From: an uncultured Bacteroidales bacterium
Lineage (GTDB): Bacteria; Bacteroidota; Bacteroidia; Bacteroidales; Muribaculaceae
Length of the DNA stretch: 36,555 bases
Direction: 5' to 3'
Assembly (NCBI GenBank): GCA_946412245.1
Contig: CAMKGM010000029.1
Location: 1 to 36,555, forward strand
Below are positions 1-8,556 of this stretch, piece by piece; within the stretch, counting starts at the first letter, position 1, and every line of letters begins with the position of its first letter. Made by a program: the position numbers and the translations under genes. The notes beneath the pieces are model-generated. The model did not search any database. It was not told where the DNA came from and saw only the letters and a program-made list of their open reading frames with translations.

Positions 1-1190
1 CAGATTTCTATCAATCAGAGTCTCTTAAAGAGATGGAAGGCGGCACCGAAGGCTCAACCACTGTCAGTAGCCAAACCAACTCAAAGGATCATCTGTTGGC
101 TGAAAAATTGGTTGTTACAGCACCTGTACCAAAAGGGAAACTGACCTTTGGCGAAGAAGCCTCCTCGGTACATCGCACTCACGATTTCATCCAAAGTGGC
201 TTCTCAGCCGATAGTCATGTGAAACAAGAAACATCAATATGGTCGCTTTTTGCCAACTACTCGCTGCAACTGGGCAAGTTCTCAATAAACACGGGCCTGA
301 GATGGCAAAATGAGCATAATATTTATGACATCGACGGTCAGCGCAATGATGAGATGAGTCCTGACTATTCAGTATTGATCCCGCGTGTATCGCTGGCTTA
401 TAACTCAGAGAATTGGCAGCACCGATTGTCTTATAACTGCTCGCGATACAATCCACAGTATAGCCTGTTGTCTTCTTCGGTCAATTATCGCAGCAAGTAC
501 GAGTACGATACAGGTAATCCACTCTTGCAACCGCAGACCCATCACAATTTCTCGTGGTCTTCCTCATGGAAGTGGATAAATGTAGAAGCATACTATCAAT
601 ACCACAAGAACACGATACGCTCTTTCCAGACTGCCTATGATGACGTAAACCATCCCGGCGTGGTCATCATGGACTACCGCAATACACCCAAACAGGAGTA
701 TTATGGCATTACATTAAGTTTCACGCCTAAAGTGGGTATTTGGCAGATGAACTATTCGGCAGACCTCTATTTCTGCAACGACGATGTGTATCCGTTGGGC
801 ATCACCCACAAGTGGAATGGGCTTATTTCCGTAATAACGCTTGACAACACCTTCTCGTTACCACACTCATGGCTCTTGAATGTCAAAGGTGGTTTCACTC
901 CTTACAATGAATCAGGCCCTTGCCAGACCGAGGCCAATGGCTATCTGAATCTGCGTCTGGGCAAACAGTTCCTTAAGGACAAAAGTTTGAGTGTTGCCAT
1001 CCTTGCTAATGATATTTTCAAAACTAATTACATGGAGCGAGTTGCCTATGGCGGCATCAACATCCGCACACAGTACCACGAGTATCAAGACAAGCGTCGC
1101 TTCGGCATCGACATTTCTTGGCGATTCAACGCCACCCGCAGCCGCTACAAGGGCAGCCACGCCGGTCAAGAGGAGCGCAACCGATTGTGA
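1..1190 (+). CDS. Outer membrane beta-barrel protein, TonB-receptor-like, C-terminal part (5' end outside window)
   Basis: The reading frame is open from the first bases of the window, so this is the C-terminal part of a longer protein. The visible part (about 395 residues) alternates short beta-strand-like stretches rich in Tyr, Trp, Asn and Ser, as in outer membrane barrels. It ends with a strand reading FGIDISWRFNATRSRYKG and then a short charged tail ending EERNRL, which resembles the C-terminus of the Bacteroidota outer membrane beta-barrel family (OMP_b-brl_3, TonB-dependent-receptor-like). Members usually carry an N-terminal carboxypeptidase-regulatory-like domain and a plug, which would lie upstream of the window. 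The substrate cannot be told. A first in-frame ATG at 33 is internal and is not the start. A 13-bp hairpin follows 37 bases after the stop. Confidence 0.75.
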   Translation, partial: DFYQSESLKEMEGGTEGSTTVSSQTNSKDHLLAEKLVVTAPVPKGKLTFGEEASSVHRTHDFIQSGFSADSHVKQETSIWSLFANYSLQLGKFSINTGLRWQNEHNIYDIDGQRNDEMSPDYSVLIPRVSLAYNSENWQHRLSYNCSRYNPQYSLLSSSVNYRSKYEYDTGNPLLQPQTHHNFSWSSSWKWINVEAYYQYHKNTIRSFQTAYDDVNHPGVVIMDYRNTPKQEYYGITLSFTPKVGIWQMNYSADLYFCNDDVYPLGITHKWNGLISVITLDNTFSLPHSWLLNVKGGFTPYNESGPCQTEANGYLNLRLGKQFLKDKSLSVAILANDIFKTNYMERVAYGGINIRTQYHEYQDKRRFGIDISWRFNATRSRYKGSHAGQEERNRL

Positions 1191-1227
1191 GTGAAATATA
1201 GAGAAACAGCTTTTTCGATACCGTGTG

Positions 1228-1259
1228 TCAGCCGAGGGTGATGTCGCACCCTCGGCTGA
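1228..1259 (+). terminator. Hairpin terminator behind the outer membrane barrel gene
   Basis: A perfect 13-bp stem (TCAGCCGAGGGTG pairing with CACCCTCGGCTGA) with a six-base loop lies 38 bases after the stop codon. The following bases are only weakly T-rich (GAATTTCTG), so it is a less than ideal intrinsic terminator. Confidence 0.6.
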
Positions 1260-1594
1260 GAATTTCTGTGAATTAATTAAAGCTCCTCTACTTCCTTGAC
1301 CCCGTGGTGATTAAGTAGAGCAGTAGACGTGTAATGTAAACAAGGAAATGAGCAGATGAGTAAATGAGGGGAGTCCCCAGGGGGGAATGTGTGGTGAGCG
1401 GGAAGGAAACCTTTAAAAATGGAGTAAGTCGCTTTTTTACATATAAAAATTTGGGAATAAGTCACCGTGCTCTTGCATATTCCTGTAATACTGCCTTCTC
1501 TCGACACAGTATAACAAAAGATCTCATATCCGCTCACACCAATCTTGTCAGGGAGGAATCTCTCAAGCCTAATTCATCAACCCTAATCAAAGAA
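1260..1594. other. Intergenic stretch without a supported gene
   Basis: The barrel gene's stop and the end of the BspA-like gene on the other strand are separated by about 400 bases. Short open frames exist on both strands but have no recognisable start context or protein-like composition. The stretch holds an 8-bp inverted repeat (CTCTACTT at 1286-1293 with AAGTAGAG at 1313-1320) whose loop contains a smaller ACC/GGT pairing, and a GTCCCC/GGGGGG pairing near 1375-1387. It may be a dispersed intergenic element; no function is assigned. Confidence 0.4.
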
Positions 1595-2416
1595 TCAATT
1601 GACACCGAGGATGATGTTGATGAGTGTGGTGACATCGGAGACATTCACTATGCCGTCGGTGTTGACATCACCTTTGTCGGATGGAGTGGGGAGGTCTTCG
1701 ATGAGATGGGAGAAACCTGTCCAACCATGACTCAGATATGACGATTTGCACCCCACGGGAACATGGATGTAGATCTTATCCTTTGAGAGGTTGTTGAATG
1801 AGCTGCTTTGAGCAGTTGGCGCATAGTCGCCGAGGCAGATGACTTCGGAGAGGTTTGTGCAGTTGGAAAACTCATATCCGGTCATTTTTTTGATATTGGG
1901 TCCGATTGTGACAGATTCCAAAGCGGTGCATGAATTGAATATTCCCCATCCCATGTTGTCGCTACCGTCCAAATAGCTTGAATAGGGTGTGTGGTTGAGA
2001 CAGGCATGTTGCAATGACTTGCACATGGCAAAGACCTCGGTTTGCATATCCCGAACGGTGGGTGGAATGTAGATGTTTTTGATTCCCTGGCAGTTGTAGA
2101 AAGCCTTGTCGCCAATCGACTTGATGGTGGGCGACAGGGTGAAAGACATGATGACGTCGCATCCCCAGAAGGCGCTATCGCCAATGGCGGTGACTGTGTA
2201 GGTTTTACCGCCGAAAGTAACCTTAGAGGGGAAGTCAATTTCAAGGGGTATGAAAGAATAGGAGGGCATGCCCTTTTGTTCATAGGTGGCATAGACCGTG
2301 GTGCCATCGGAATTTATCTTGTAACAAATGCCTTCGAACTTGAAATCGTAGGCCTGCATGGGAATGGCGATTGATAAAGCCAAAAGCAGGAGGAGAGTGG
2401 ATTTGAGAGTTTTCAT
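1595..2416 (-). CDS. BspA-type leucine-rich-repeat surface protein with C-terminal dockerin-type repeat
   Basis: A 273-residue exported protein. Residues 1-22 form a typical signal peptide (MKTLKSTLLLLLALSIAIPM then QAYD). Residues about 70-190 contain BspA/LRR_5-type repeats, seen as the cores TAIGDSAFWGC, SIGDKAFYNC, TEVFAMCKSLQ and GIFNSCTALESVTIG. The last 26 residues form one dockerin-type calcium-binding repeat (GDVNTDGIVNVSDVTTLINI). BspA-like proteins are surface adhesins or recognition proteins in several Bacteroidales. The dockerin-like end is almost the same as that of the large protein at 17384-20464, which suggests a shared anchoring or export role rather than a cellulosome. No clear promoter was seen in the 36 bases after pyrD, so it may be transcribed with the pyrK-pyrD unit. 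Confidence 0.85.
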   Translation of the reverse strand: MKTLKSTLLLLLALSIAIPMQAYDFKFEGICYKINSDGTTVYATYEQKGMPSYSFIPLEIDFPSKVTFGGKTYTVTAIGDSAFWGCDVIMSFTLSPTIKSIGDKAFYNCQGIKNIYIPPTVRDMQTEVFAMCKSLQHACLNHTPYSSYLDGSDNMGWGIFNSCTALESVTIGPNIKKMTGYEFSNCTNLSEVICLGDYAPTAQSSSFNNLSKDKIYIHVPVGCKSSYLSHGWTGFSHLIEDLPTPSDKGDVNTDGIVNVSDVTTLINIILGVN

Positions 2417-2452
2417 TGTGCTGAGAGGGTTTATCTGTGATTATTTATGTTT

Positions 2453-3364
2453 TTAGGTTTTGAGGGCGCCGATGAGCTGGTTGACGCTGTCGAGGCCGTG
2501 TCGGTCGAGGTAGTCGTTGATGTAGCCGATGGCCTTGATGGTGGCCTGCGGATCGACGAAGTTGGCGGTGCCGAACTGCACGGCGGTGGCACCGGCGAGG
2601 ATGAACTCGAGTGCATCACGTCCGTTCATGATGCCGCCAAGGCCTATTACAGGGATATTAACCGCCTTGGCCACTTGCCACACCATGCGCACGGCAATGG
2701 GCCGTATGCAGGGTCCTGAGAGTCCGCCGGTGATGGTGGACAGGCAGGGCACTTGTCGCTCTACATCGATGGCCATGCCCAGGAAGGTGTTGGTGAGCGA
2801 GAGGGCGTCGGCGCCAGCCTCCTGGGCAGCGCGGGCTATCTCGGTGACATCGGTGACATTTGGAGTGAGTTTCACAATCATGGTGCCGTCATAAGCCTTG
2901 CGGCAAGCGCTGACCACGCTTTGCGCACCCGTGCAGGTGGTGCCGAAGGTCATGCCGCCCTGCTTGACATTGGGGCATGAGATGTTGATTTCGACGGCAG
3001 CGACCTTGTCCAGCGGATTGAGTCGCTCGCACACGGCCACATAGTCGTCGATGGTAGAGCCGCTCACATTGACGATGATGGCAGTGTCGAGGTCGCAGAT
3101 GCGGGGATAGATGTGCTCTACAAAGTAGTCAACACCCTTGTTCTGGAGTCCCACGGCATTGAGCATGCCGCTGGGTGTCTCGACCATGCGGGGATAGGGG
3201 TTGCCCTGCCGAGGCATTCGGGTCGTGCCCTTGACGATGATGCCGCCAAGCTGGTTGAGGTCGATGAGGTCGGCAAACTCTTCGCCGTAGCCGAAGGTGC
3301 CCGAAGCCGTCATGACGGGATTCTTGAGTTGCAGATTGCCTATGTTAACGCTTAAATTTGCCAT
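2453..3364 (-). CDS. pyrD: Dihydroorotate dehydrogenase B, catalytic subunit
   Basis: A 303-residue FMN-binding TIM barrel that oxidises dihydroorotate to orotate in de novo pyrimidine synthesis. Family marks visible are the N-terminal [18 protein letters not shown], the active-site loop [11 protein letters not shown] with the catalytic Cys expected in class 1 enzymes, and the C-terminal FMN-phosphate segments [18 protein letters not shown] and [12 protein letters not shown]. Length is normal for PyrD of class 1B. The start overlaps the end of pyrK by 13 bases, which fits translational coupling. Class 1B enzymes work as a heterotetramer with PyrK, so electrons pass to NAD+. Confidence 0.95.
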   Translation of the reverse strand: MANLSVNIGNLQLKNPVMTASGTFGYGEEFADLIDLNQLGGIIVKGTTRMPRQGNPYPRMVETPSGMLNAVGLQNKGVDYFVEHIYPRICDLDTAIIVNVSGSTIDDYVAVCERLNPLDKVAAVEINISCPNVKQGGMTFGTTCTGAQSVVSACRKAYDGTMIVKLTPNVTDVTEIARAAQEAGADALSLTNTFLGMAIDVERQVPCLSTITGGLSGPCIRPIAVRMVWQVAKAVNIPVIGLGGIMNGRDALEFILAGATAVQFGTANFVDPQATIKAIGYINDYLDRHGLDSVNQLIGALKT

Positions 3365-4134
3365 TTGAGTCGATTGATGTTAAAAACAGGTCCTTCAGTA
3401 CACACGCACACATTGCCGGCGTCGGCAGTGTCTTCAACACAGCACAGGCAGGCGCCCATGCCGCAAGCCATGAGATTCTCGAGCGACACCTCGCAGTCGA
3501 TGCCTTGTCGGCGAGCCAGTGCAGCCACCGCGCGCATCATGGGCATGGGTCCGCAACAGGCAATGTGGGCTATGTTGCCGCCGGTGAGCACGGGGTGCTT
3601 GGTGACCACGCCGTGAACGCCGGCCGAGCCGTCGTCGGTGGTGATGTGCACCTCGCCCAATTCGGTGAATTTGTCAATTAATAGCAAGTCTCCTTTAGAG
3701 CGCGCTCCCAGCAAGAATTGTGGCTGCGTGCCTTGCTCCTTGAGCACCTTGCCCAGCATGAGCAGGGGTGCAACGCCCACGCCACCGCCCACGAGCAGCA
3801 TGGTGCCGTCGCGATGCAAGGTGAAGCCATGGCCCAACGGGAGCATGATGTTGAGTTTGCTGCCCTCGCACAGGTCGCACAGGGCTGCAGTGCCCTCGCC
3901 GGCGCGGCGCACGAGCAGCCACAGCAGGTTTTCGTTAGGTTCGGTATAACAAATGGAGATGGGCCGACGCAGGAAGGTGTTCTTGCTGCCGGGTACCAGC
4001 ACCTGGGCAAACTGGCCTGGCTCGCAGGGAGGCAGCTCGCCCTTGTTGGGCGAGAGCTTGAGCAGGGCATAGTTGTCACCGAGTAGCAATTTCTGCTTCA
4101 GTGTGAAGTCAAGTATATGCTTTTTGTTTTCCAT
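3352..4134 (-). CDS. pyrK: Dihydroorotate dehydrogenase B, electron transfer subunit
   Basis: A 260-residue ferredoxin-reductase-like protein that carries FAD and a 2Fe-2S cluster and passes electrons from PyrD to NAD+. Visible marks are the FAD-binding stretch LRRPISICY, the NAD-binding [12 protein letters not shown], and a C-terminal cysteine set ([14 protein letters not shown] followed by [10 protein letters not shown]) for the iron-sulfur cluster. An upstream in-frame TTG would add 13 residues but it lies at the -33 element, so the ATG at 4134 is chosen. The promoter's -7 element ends only eight bases before this ATG, so the message is expected to be nearly leaderless. It is followed by pyrD with a 13-base overlap. 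Confidence 0.93.
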   Translation of the reverse strand: MENKKHILDFTLKQKLLLGDNYALLKLSPNKGELPPCEPGQFAQVLVPGSKNTFLRRPISICYTEPNENLLWLLVRRAGEGTAALCDLCEGSKLNIMLPLGHGFTLHRDGTMLLVGGGVGVAPLLMLGKVLKEQGTQPQFLLGARSKGDLLLIDKFTELGEVHITTDDGSAGVHGVVTKHPVLTGGNIAHIACCGPMPMMRAVAALARRQGIDCEVSLENLMACGMGACLCCVEDTADAGNVCVCTEGPVFNINRLKWQI

Positions 4135-4142
4135 AGTTGTCG

Positions 4143-4174
4143 CAAAGTTAGTATAAGCTTGGCATAAATGCAAA
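4143..4174 (-). promoter_or_regulatory. Promoter of pyrK-pyrD
   Basis: On the minus strand a TAACTTTG -7 element (4143-4150) follows a TTTGC -33 element (4170-4174) with a 19-base spacer, the Bacteroidota primary sigma factor pattern. The predicted start site is within a few bases of the ATG at 4134. Confidence 0.75.
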
Positions 4175-5377
4175 TCAATTTGTGTATCGTGGCCAGATGG
4201 CGAGAGCCTGCTTCACACGCAAGATGCGCCTAACACTTTGGTCGATGCGCTCCTCGCTGATCTCACCGTTTTGCACCGCTTGTACCACGGCATCAAAGGC
4301 CTTTTTGTAGTTGTGCGGGCCGAGAATGATATCGGCCCCGGCCTTGATGGCACCGATGGTTGCTTCAGCATTCGTATATTGCGAAGTGATGGCTCCCATC
4401 TCCATACCATCGGTGATGATGATGCCGTCAAAGCCGAGTTCACCTCGCAGTTTGTCCTGCAGGATGACCGGTGACATGGTGGCGGGGTCGTTATTGCCGG
4501 TGATATTGGGCGTGGCTATGTGAGCCGTCATAATAAACATGGCACCCGCCTCAATCCCTCTCTTGAAAGGAATCATCTCGCAGTTGAGCATCTCTTGCCA
4601 CGATTTCAGGGTTTCGGCGTAGCCATAATGCGTATCGGTCTTGGTGTCGCCGTGCCCCGGGAAGTGTTTGAGGCATCCAACGACATGGCTACTGTGCAGG
4701 CCGTTGAGGAAAGCCTCGACCATGCTTGCTGCCACAGTGGGATTGTCGCTGAAAGCACGGTCGCCAATCACCACATTGTCGGGATTGGTGTTGACATCGG
4801 CAACAGGAGCTAAGTCAACGTCAAAACCATAAAACCGTAGATAGCTGCCAATGGAAACACCGGCTTGCTGAGCGTTGATGGGATTGCCGGTGGCCCCGAT
4901 GGCACCCATGCTGGCATATTTTGGCACATTGAAGTTCTTGTTGCGGCCAATGCGTGCCACACGTCCGCCCTCTTCATCGATGTAAAGCAGCGGATTGCCC
5001 GGGAGGCTGTGCAGTTGCTTGGTCAAGGTAGTGATTTGAGAGGGTGTGGTAATGTTGTGTGCATAGAGAATGATGCCTCCGGCGGGATATTGCATATTGG
5101 TGGAGACCATACCATCGGAAAGAGATGTGACGGCATTCGCGGTGACATCGTGCAGGTCATCCATACCTACGAGCAGGGCTTCGGGACGAATGACGAACAT
5201 CTGTCCCACCTTTTGCCGCAAGGACATTTGAGCAAGTTGTTCTTCAACCGGGTCGGTGGGCGTGGGGTTCGGCTCGTTGTTGTTATTGCTGTCACTGCAC
5301 GCAACGGTCATCACTGCTATCATGATGAGCAGCGCAGTCCACAGCTGTTTGTTGAGGCATTTAAATAACATTGTCAT
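4175..5377 (-). CDS. Glycoside hydrolase family 3 lipoprotein, beta-N-acetylhexosaminidase (NagZ-like)
   Basis: A 400-residue protein with only the GH3 N-terminal catalytic barrel. Residues 1-30 are a lipoprotein signal ending in the lipobox-like VMTVAC, followed by an Asn/Pro-rich linker, so it should be anchored to a membrane. The NagZ signature KHFPGHGDTKTDTHYG, with the Asp/His dyad, is present, and the nucleophile Asp is in GIIITDGMEMGA. GH3 enzymes with this loop remove terminal beta-N-acetylglucosamine, for example from muropeptides. The start is placed at 5377 (MTMLFK) because the longer frame adds residues before a complete signal peptide; 5371 is also possible. It ends 1 base before the pyrK -33 element, so the two units abut. 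Confidence 0.88.
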   Translation of the reverse strand: MTMLFKCLNKQLWTALLIMIAVMTVACSDSNNNNEPNPTPTDPVEEQLAQMSLRQKVGQMFVIRPEALLVGMDDLHDVTANAVTSLSDGMVSTNMQYPAGGIILYAHNITTPSQITTLTKQLHSLPGNPLLYIDEEGGRVARIGRNKNFNVPKYASMGAIGATGNPINAQQAGVSIGSYLRFYGFDVDLAPVADVNTNPDNVVIGDRAFSDNPTVAASMVEAFLNGLHSSHVVGCLKHFPGHGDTKTDTHYGYAETLKSWQEMLNCEMIPFKRGIEAGAMFIMTAHIATPNITGNNDPATMSPVILQDKLRGELGFDGIIITDGMEMGAITSQYTNAEATIGAIKAGADIILGPHNYKKAFDAVVQAVQNGEISEERIDQSVRRILRVKQALAIWPRYTN

Positions 5378-5401
5378 AAAGCAATTAACCAGAATAATAA
5401 G

Positions 5402-5475
5402 CCCAAACCTGTAAGGGCATAGCGATAATGACAAATTGCATTAGATGAAAAGCTCAAGGCCGATACAGGTTCGGG
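5402..5475. repeat. Spaced inverted repeat upstream of the GH3 gene
   Basis: CCCAAACCTGTA (5402-5413) pairs with TACAGGTTCGGG (5464-5475), 11 of 12 as Watson-Crick pairs plus one G-U, with a 50-base loop. It fills most of the gap between the GH3 start and the stop of the next gene. It could end the upstream message or be part of the GH3 leader. Confidence 0.4.
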
Positions 5476-5490
5476 TAATATAGAATGAGT

Positions 5491-6354
5491 TTAGTAGCGT
5501 GGATCGATTTTTGGCATAAAGGAATGCACATATTCGCTGATCTTGTTTAGCCCATCGTTGTTGGGGCTAGATTGCTGACCATAAGACGAGAGGGTTTCGC
5601 CGTTTGAGAACCTAACCTCCAGCGACCACGAGGGGGCATCAAAGATGCGGAATGGAGTGAGATAAAGCGGGGCAATCTCGTAGGCTTTGCCTTCGATGAA
5701 GAGATCTTTGATGTGGGCAAGAGCTTCGTCGGGCGCTACAACAGTAGTATCGCTGTTGAACCCAGTGGGCACGGTGAGATAGGTCTTGCCATTATCTTTC
5801 TTCTCAAGGATGAAACCGTTGGGGGGCAACATGCCGCCAAAGGTCCTTTCGTTGTAGTAGACGATGTCGCCTTGTGGCACATTGAACACCTGGTTTTTCT
5901 TCTTTTCAATGGTGCTTTCGAGCATATCCTTGACCAAACTGAGTTTGCGTTTGTTCTCGTCACGTTCCTGCAGGTTCTGAACGACCATGTCGGGTTTGCT
6001 GCTATATTTGTTGATAGCAGCTTGCAGACCTCCCTTAATCGAAGCAGCAGCACGGTCTCTCATCAAAAGCATCATGTCGTTTTCTCTGTTCATGCTGTTG
6101 ACGATGTCCAGAAAGCTCTCGAGTTGGCCAAGTGACAGTTTAGGTAATTTTGAGATAAGATAGTCGGTATTGTTGATGAACATGGATTCCCTGAATGTGT
6201 AGTCGGGCCGCTCTTGCGAAGTGATGAACTTCTGCAGTTGCGATTCATCGAGTTTCTCTACTTGAGTGCCCTGGACCGATTTTTGAGCACTGCAGCAAGT
6301 GAGCGCTGATGCCAAGAGGGCAGTTGCGACACAGATGATGATGGTAGTTTTCAT
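5491..6354 (-). CDS. Putative lipoprotein of unknown function
   Basis: A 287-residue protein with an N-terminal export signal (MKTTIIICVATALLASALTC) and a Cys-Cys pair at about residues 20-21 that fits lipid attachment (ALTCCSAQ). Residues 25-150 look alpha-helical and charged, with many Lys, Glu and Gln (QLQKFITSQERPDY, MLESTIEKKKNQ). The second half looks beta-rich (NGFILEKKDNGKTYLTVPTG, APLYLTPFRIFDAPSWSLEV). I do not recognise the family. It lies 30 bases downstream of the solute-binding protein gene on the same strand with no promoter seen between them, so the two are probably co-transcribed. Confidence 0.65.
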   Translation of the reverse strand: MKTTIIICVATALLASALTCCSAQKSVQGTQVEKLDESQLQKFITSQERPDYTFRESMFINNTDYLISKLPKLSLGQLESFLDIVNSMNRENDMMLLMRDRAAASIKGGLQAAINKYSSKPDMVVQNLQERDENKRKLSLVKDMLESTIEKKKNQVFNVPQGDIVYYNERTFGGMLPPNGFILEKKDNGKTYLTVPTGFNSDTTVVAPDEALAHIKDLFIEGKAYEIAPLYLTPFRIFDAPSWSLEVRFSNGETLSSYGQQSSPNNDGLNKISEYVHSFMPKIDPRY

Positions 6355-6384
6355 AATCTTTGTTATTTAATGGTTTGTAAATGC

Positions 6385-7242
6385 TTATTGTTTATTAGGT
6401 TCGTAATTGGGAAAATAACGTGATGAAATTTTGTCGAATTGAGGCAACTGTTGCACATATTTGAGCCATGCATTGAGGCTGTCGCACAACCGGCTACTAT
6501 TCTTGCTGAGCACCCATGACTGGAACTGCGTGAAGCTGATGGCTGTCGTGACGTCGACCGTTCCGTTGTATTGTTGTGCCAAGCTGGCAGCGATTGACTC
6601 ATTAATCACAGCATAGTCGATTTCGCCTGAAGCCACTTGCAGAAAGAGTTGCTCGGGTCCGTAAATGTCATCGACCACGATATGGATGTCGCCGCCAATC
6701 TCGCGGCTGAGTCCCTCAATGCGCTCTTTCATGGGCGAACCTTTCACGATGTGCAGGGTGCAACCGGCGAGGTCCAGTTGCGAGTGCACCTTAGCCTTGC
6801 CGGTTTTCGGGTCTTTGCGCTGCACCAGCACCTGGCGGTCGAGCATGACGGGTTCGGTGAAGAGGTAGTGCTGCTTATTGGCCGCGGTGACCGGAAATTG
6901 AACCGCCATGATGTCGAACTGGCCCTTGTTGAGTCCGTCAATAGCCTTTTGGAGCGTCACGATAGGATGAAACTTGAAGTGAACATGGCGCTCACCGGCT
7001 ATGAGCCTGAACAAGTCGTAGTGGAAACCGCCCAGGGTGTCGTCGTAGGTGTAGTAGGACAGTGGAGAGTATTCAATCGCCACATCAATGGTGTCACCCC
7101 CTGACGCGTTGCCGGCATCGGCAATCGCAAAGCGCTCGGTGCTGCAATGTTTCAGCGCAATCATTGCGGCAATGGCGATGACCAAGAGCATCGCGTAGAG
7201 CACGATGGGCATCTTCTTGGGTTGGTTGCCGGCTTGTAGCAT
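6385..7242 (-). CDS. Periplasmic solute-binding protein, SBP_bac_3 family
   Basis: A 285-residue protein with one N-terminal hydrophobic segment (MPIVLYAMLLVIAIAAMIAL) and then a type 3 extracellular solute-binding domain. Family marks are IDVAIEYSPLSYYTYDD at the start of the domain, GGFHYDLFRLIA, the GQFDIMAVQFPVT segment, and the late ASGEIDYAVINESIA. Such domains bind amino acids or similar ligands, and also form the sensor part of MltF, but no lytic transglycosylase domain follows here and no ABC permease is nearby. The start is placed at 7242: the longer frame begins at 7305 inside the terminator stem of the upstream aminotransferase gene. The ligand is unknown. Confidence 0.8.
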   Translation of the reverse strand: MLQAGNQPKKMPIVLYAMLLVIAIAAMIALKHCSTERFAIADAGNASGGDTIDVAIEYSPLSYYTYDDTLGGFHYDLFRLIAGERHVHFKFHPIVTLQKAIDGLNKGQFDIMAVQFPVTAANKQHYLFTEPVMLDRQVLVQRKDPKTGKAKVHSQLDLAGCTLHIVKGSPMKERIEGLSREIGGDIHIVVDDIYGPEQLFLQVASGEIDYAVINESIAASLAQQYNGTVDVTTAISFTQFQSWVLSKNSSRLCDSLNAWLKYVQQLPQFDKISSRYFPNYEPNKQ

Positions 7243-7270
7243 ATTGTGGCGGTTAAGTGAGTATGACGAT

Positions 7271-7308
7271 AAAAATGATGTGCCAAAAGATTGGTCTTTT
7301 GGCACATC
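7271..7308 (-). terminator. Intrinsic terminator of the aminotransferase gene
   Basis: On the minus strand a perfect 14-bp stem (GATGTGCCAAAAGA with TCTTTTGGCACATC, four-base loop) begins 15 bases after the aminotransferase stop and is followed by ATTTTTATC. The stem occupies 7277-7308. Confidence 0.88.
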
Positions 7309-7323
7309 AAGTTATTGCAATTA

Positions 7324-8520
7324 TTATTTGCGAGCGTTATAGGCTTCCAGTGCCTTTTCGAGGACCACGAGCGCGCGCTCCAGGTCTTCTTTCTTGAGCA
7401 CATAGGCCATGCGCACTTCGTTCTTGCCGAGTCCGGGGGTTGCGTAGAAACCGGTGGCGGGAGCCATCATTACGGTCTCACCCTCGTAGTTGAACTCCTC
7501 AAGACACCAGCGGCAGAAGTCATCGCAGTCTTGCACGGGCAACTTGACCATAGCGTAGAATGCTCCGGTGGGCATTGGGGCAAAGACTCCTGGAATCTTG
7601 TTCAAGCCCTCAACCAGGCAGTTGCGGCGAGCGATGTACTCGTCATACACGCCTTGATGGTAAGCCTGTGGCGCGTCGAGTGAAGCCTCGGCGACAAGCT
7701 GACCGATCAATGGGGGGCTGAGACGGGCCTGCGCAAACTTCATGACGGTGGTCATGAGCTCCTTGTTGCGGGTGATGAAAGCACCGATGCGGATGCCGCA
7801 CTCGCTGTAACGCTTCGACACCGAGTCAATGACGATGGCATTGTTCTCGATACCCTCAAGATGCAGGGCACTCAGATACGGCTTGTCGCTGTAGCGGAAT
7901 TCACGATACACCTCATCGCTAATCAGGTACAGGTCATGCTTCTTGACCAGGTCACGCAGTTGCATGAGTTCATCGTCGGAGTAGAGCTGTCCGGTGGGGT
8001 TGTTGGGGTTGCATATCATGATGGCACGAGTGTGCTCGTTGATAAGTTTCTCAAACTCCTCAATCGATGGCAGGGCAAAACCATTCTCGATTTTGGTGGT
8101 GATGGTGCGCACTTTCACACCCATCTCGCAGGCAAAGCCCATATAGTTGGCATACACCGGTTCGGGTACAATGAGTTCGTCGCCCGGATTGAAGCAGGCG
8201 AGGAAAGCAAACTGCAGGGCCTCGCTACCACCGCAAGTGACAAGAATGTTGCCAGGTTCCAGGTTAATGTTGTAACGGTTATAGTAGCCCACGAGTTTGT
8301 CGAGGTAGCTCTGGTAACCTTGAGAAGGGGAGTACTCGAGCACCTTGCGATCCACGTTCTTGAGCGCGTCGAGGCCCTCTTGGGGTGTGGCGATATCGGG
8401 CTGACCGATGTTGAGGTGATAGACCTTAATGCCTCTCTGCTTGGCAGCTACTGCAAAGGGAGCCAATTTGCGGATGGGCGATGCGGGCATGTCAATGCCG
8501 CGTTGTGAAATTTTAGGCAT
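7324..8520 (-). CDS. PLP-dependent aminotransferase, class I/II (aspartate aminotransferase-like)
   Basis: A 398-residue cytosolic fold-type I enzyme. Visible marks are the substrate-binding NIGQPDIATPQ (about 37-47), CGGSEALQFAF (about 96-106) for the cofactor phosphate, NPNNPTGQLYSDDEL (171-185), the Asp of SDEVYREF (about 201-208) that pairs with the pyridine nitrogen, and SVSKRYSECGIRIG with the Schiff-base Lys at about 236. Length is typical for the family. It has its own strong terminator. It lies 36 bases after the endonuclease gene on the same strand; the gap has only a poor -7 match (TATCTTTA), so the pair may share a message. The amino acid specificity cannot be read from the sequence. 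Confidence 0.9.
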   Translation of the reverse strand: MPKISQRGIDMPASPIRKLAPFAVAAKQRGIKVYHLNIGQPDIATPQEGLDALKNVDRKVLEYSPSQGYQSYLDKLVGYYNRYNINLEPGNILVTCGGSEALQFAFLACFNPGDELIVPEPVYANYMGFACEMGVKVRTITTKIENGFALPSIEEFEKLINEHTRAIMICNPNNPTGQLYSDDELMQLRDLVKKHDLYLISDEVYREFRYSDKPYLSALHLEGIENNAIVIDSVSKRYSECGIRIGAFITRNKELMTTVMKFAQARLSPPLIGQLVAEASLDAPQAYHQGVYDEYIARRNCLVEGLNKIPGVFAPMPTGAFYAMVKLPVQDCDDFCRWCLEEFNYEGETVMMAPATGFYATPGLGKNEVRMAYVLKKEDLERALVVLEKALEAYNARK

Positions 8521-8556
8521 AGCTTGTTTAGGTTTAGTTGTTTAAAGATAATGAAG

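Noticed and set aside
1277-1537. Minus-strand frame of 86 residues in the gap after the barrel gene
   Set aside because: No start context, composition not protein-like, and it overlaps hairpins; more likely non-coding repeat sequence.
1571-1597. Possible fourth copy of the dispersed hairpin repeat (AACCCTAATCAAAG...)
   Set aside because: Only the left arm is similar and no matching right arm is present.
1364-1741. Plus-strand frame of 125 residues
   Set aside because: Runs antisense into the BspA-like gene, which has a signal peptide and clear repeats.
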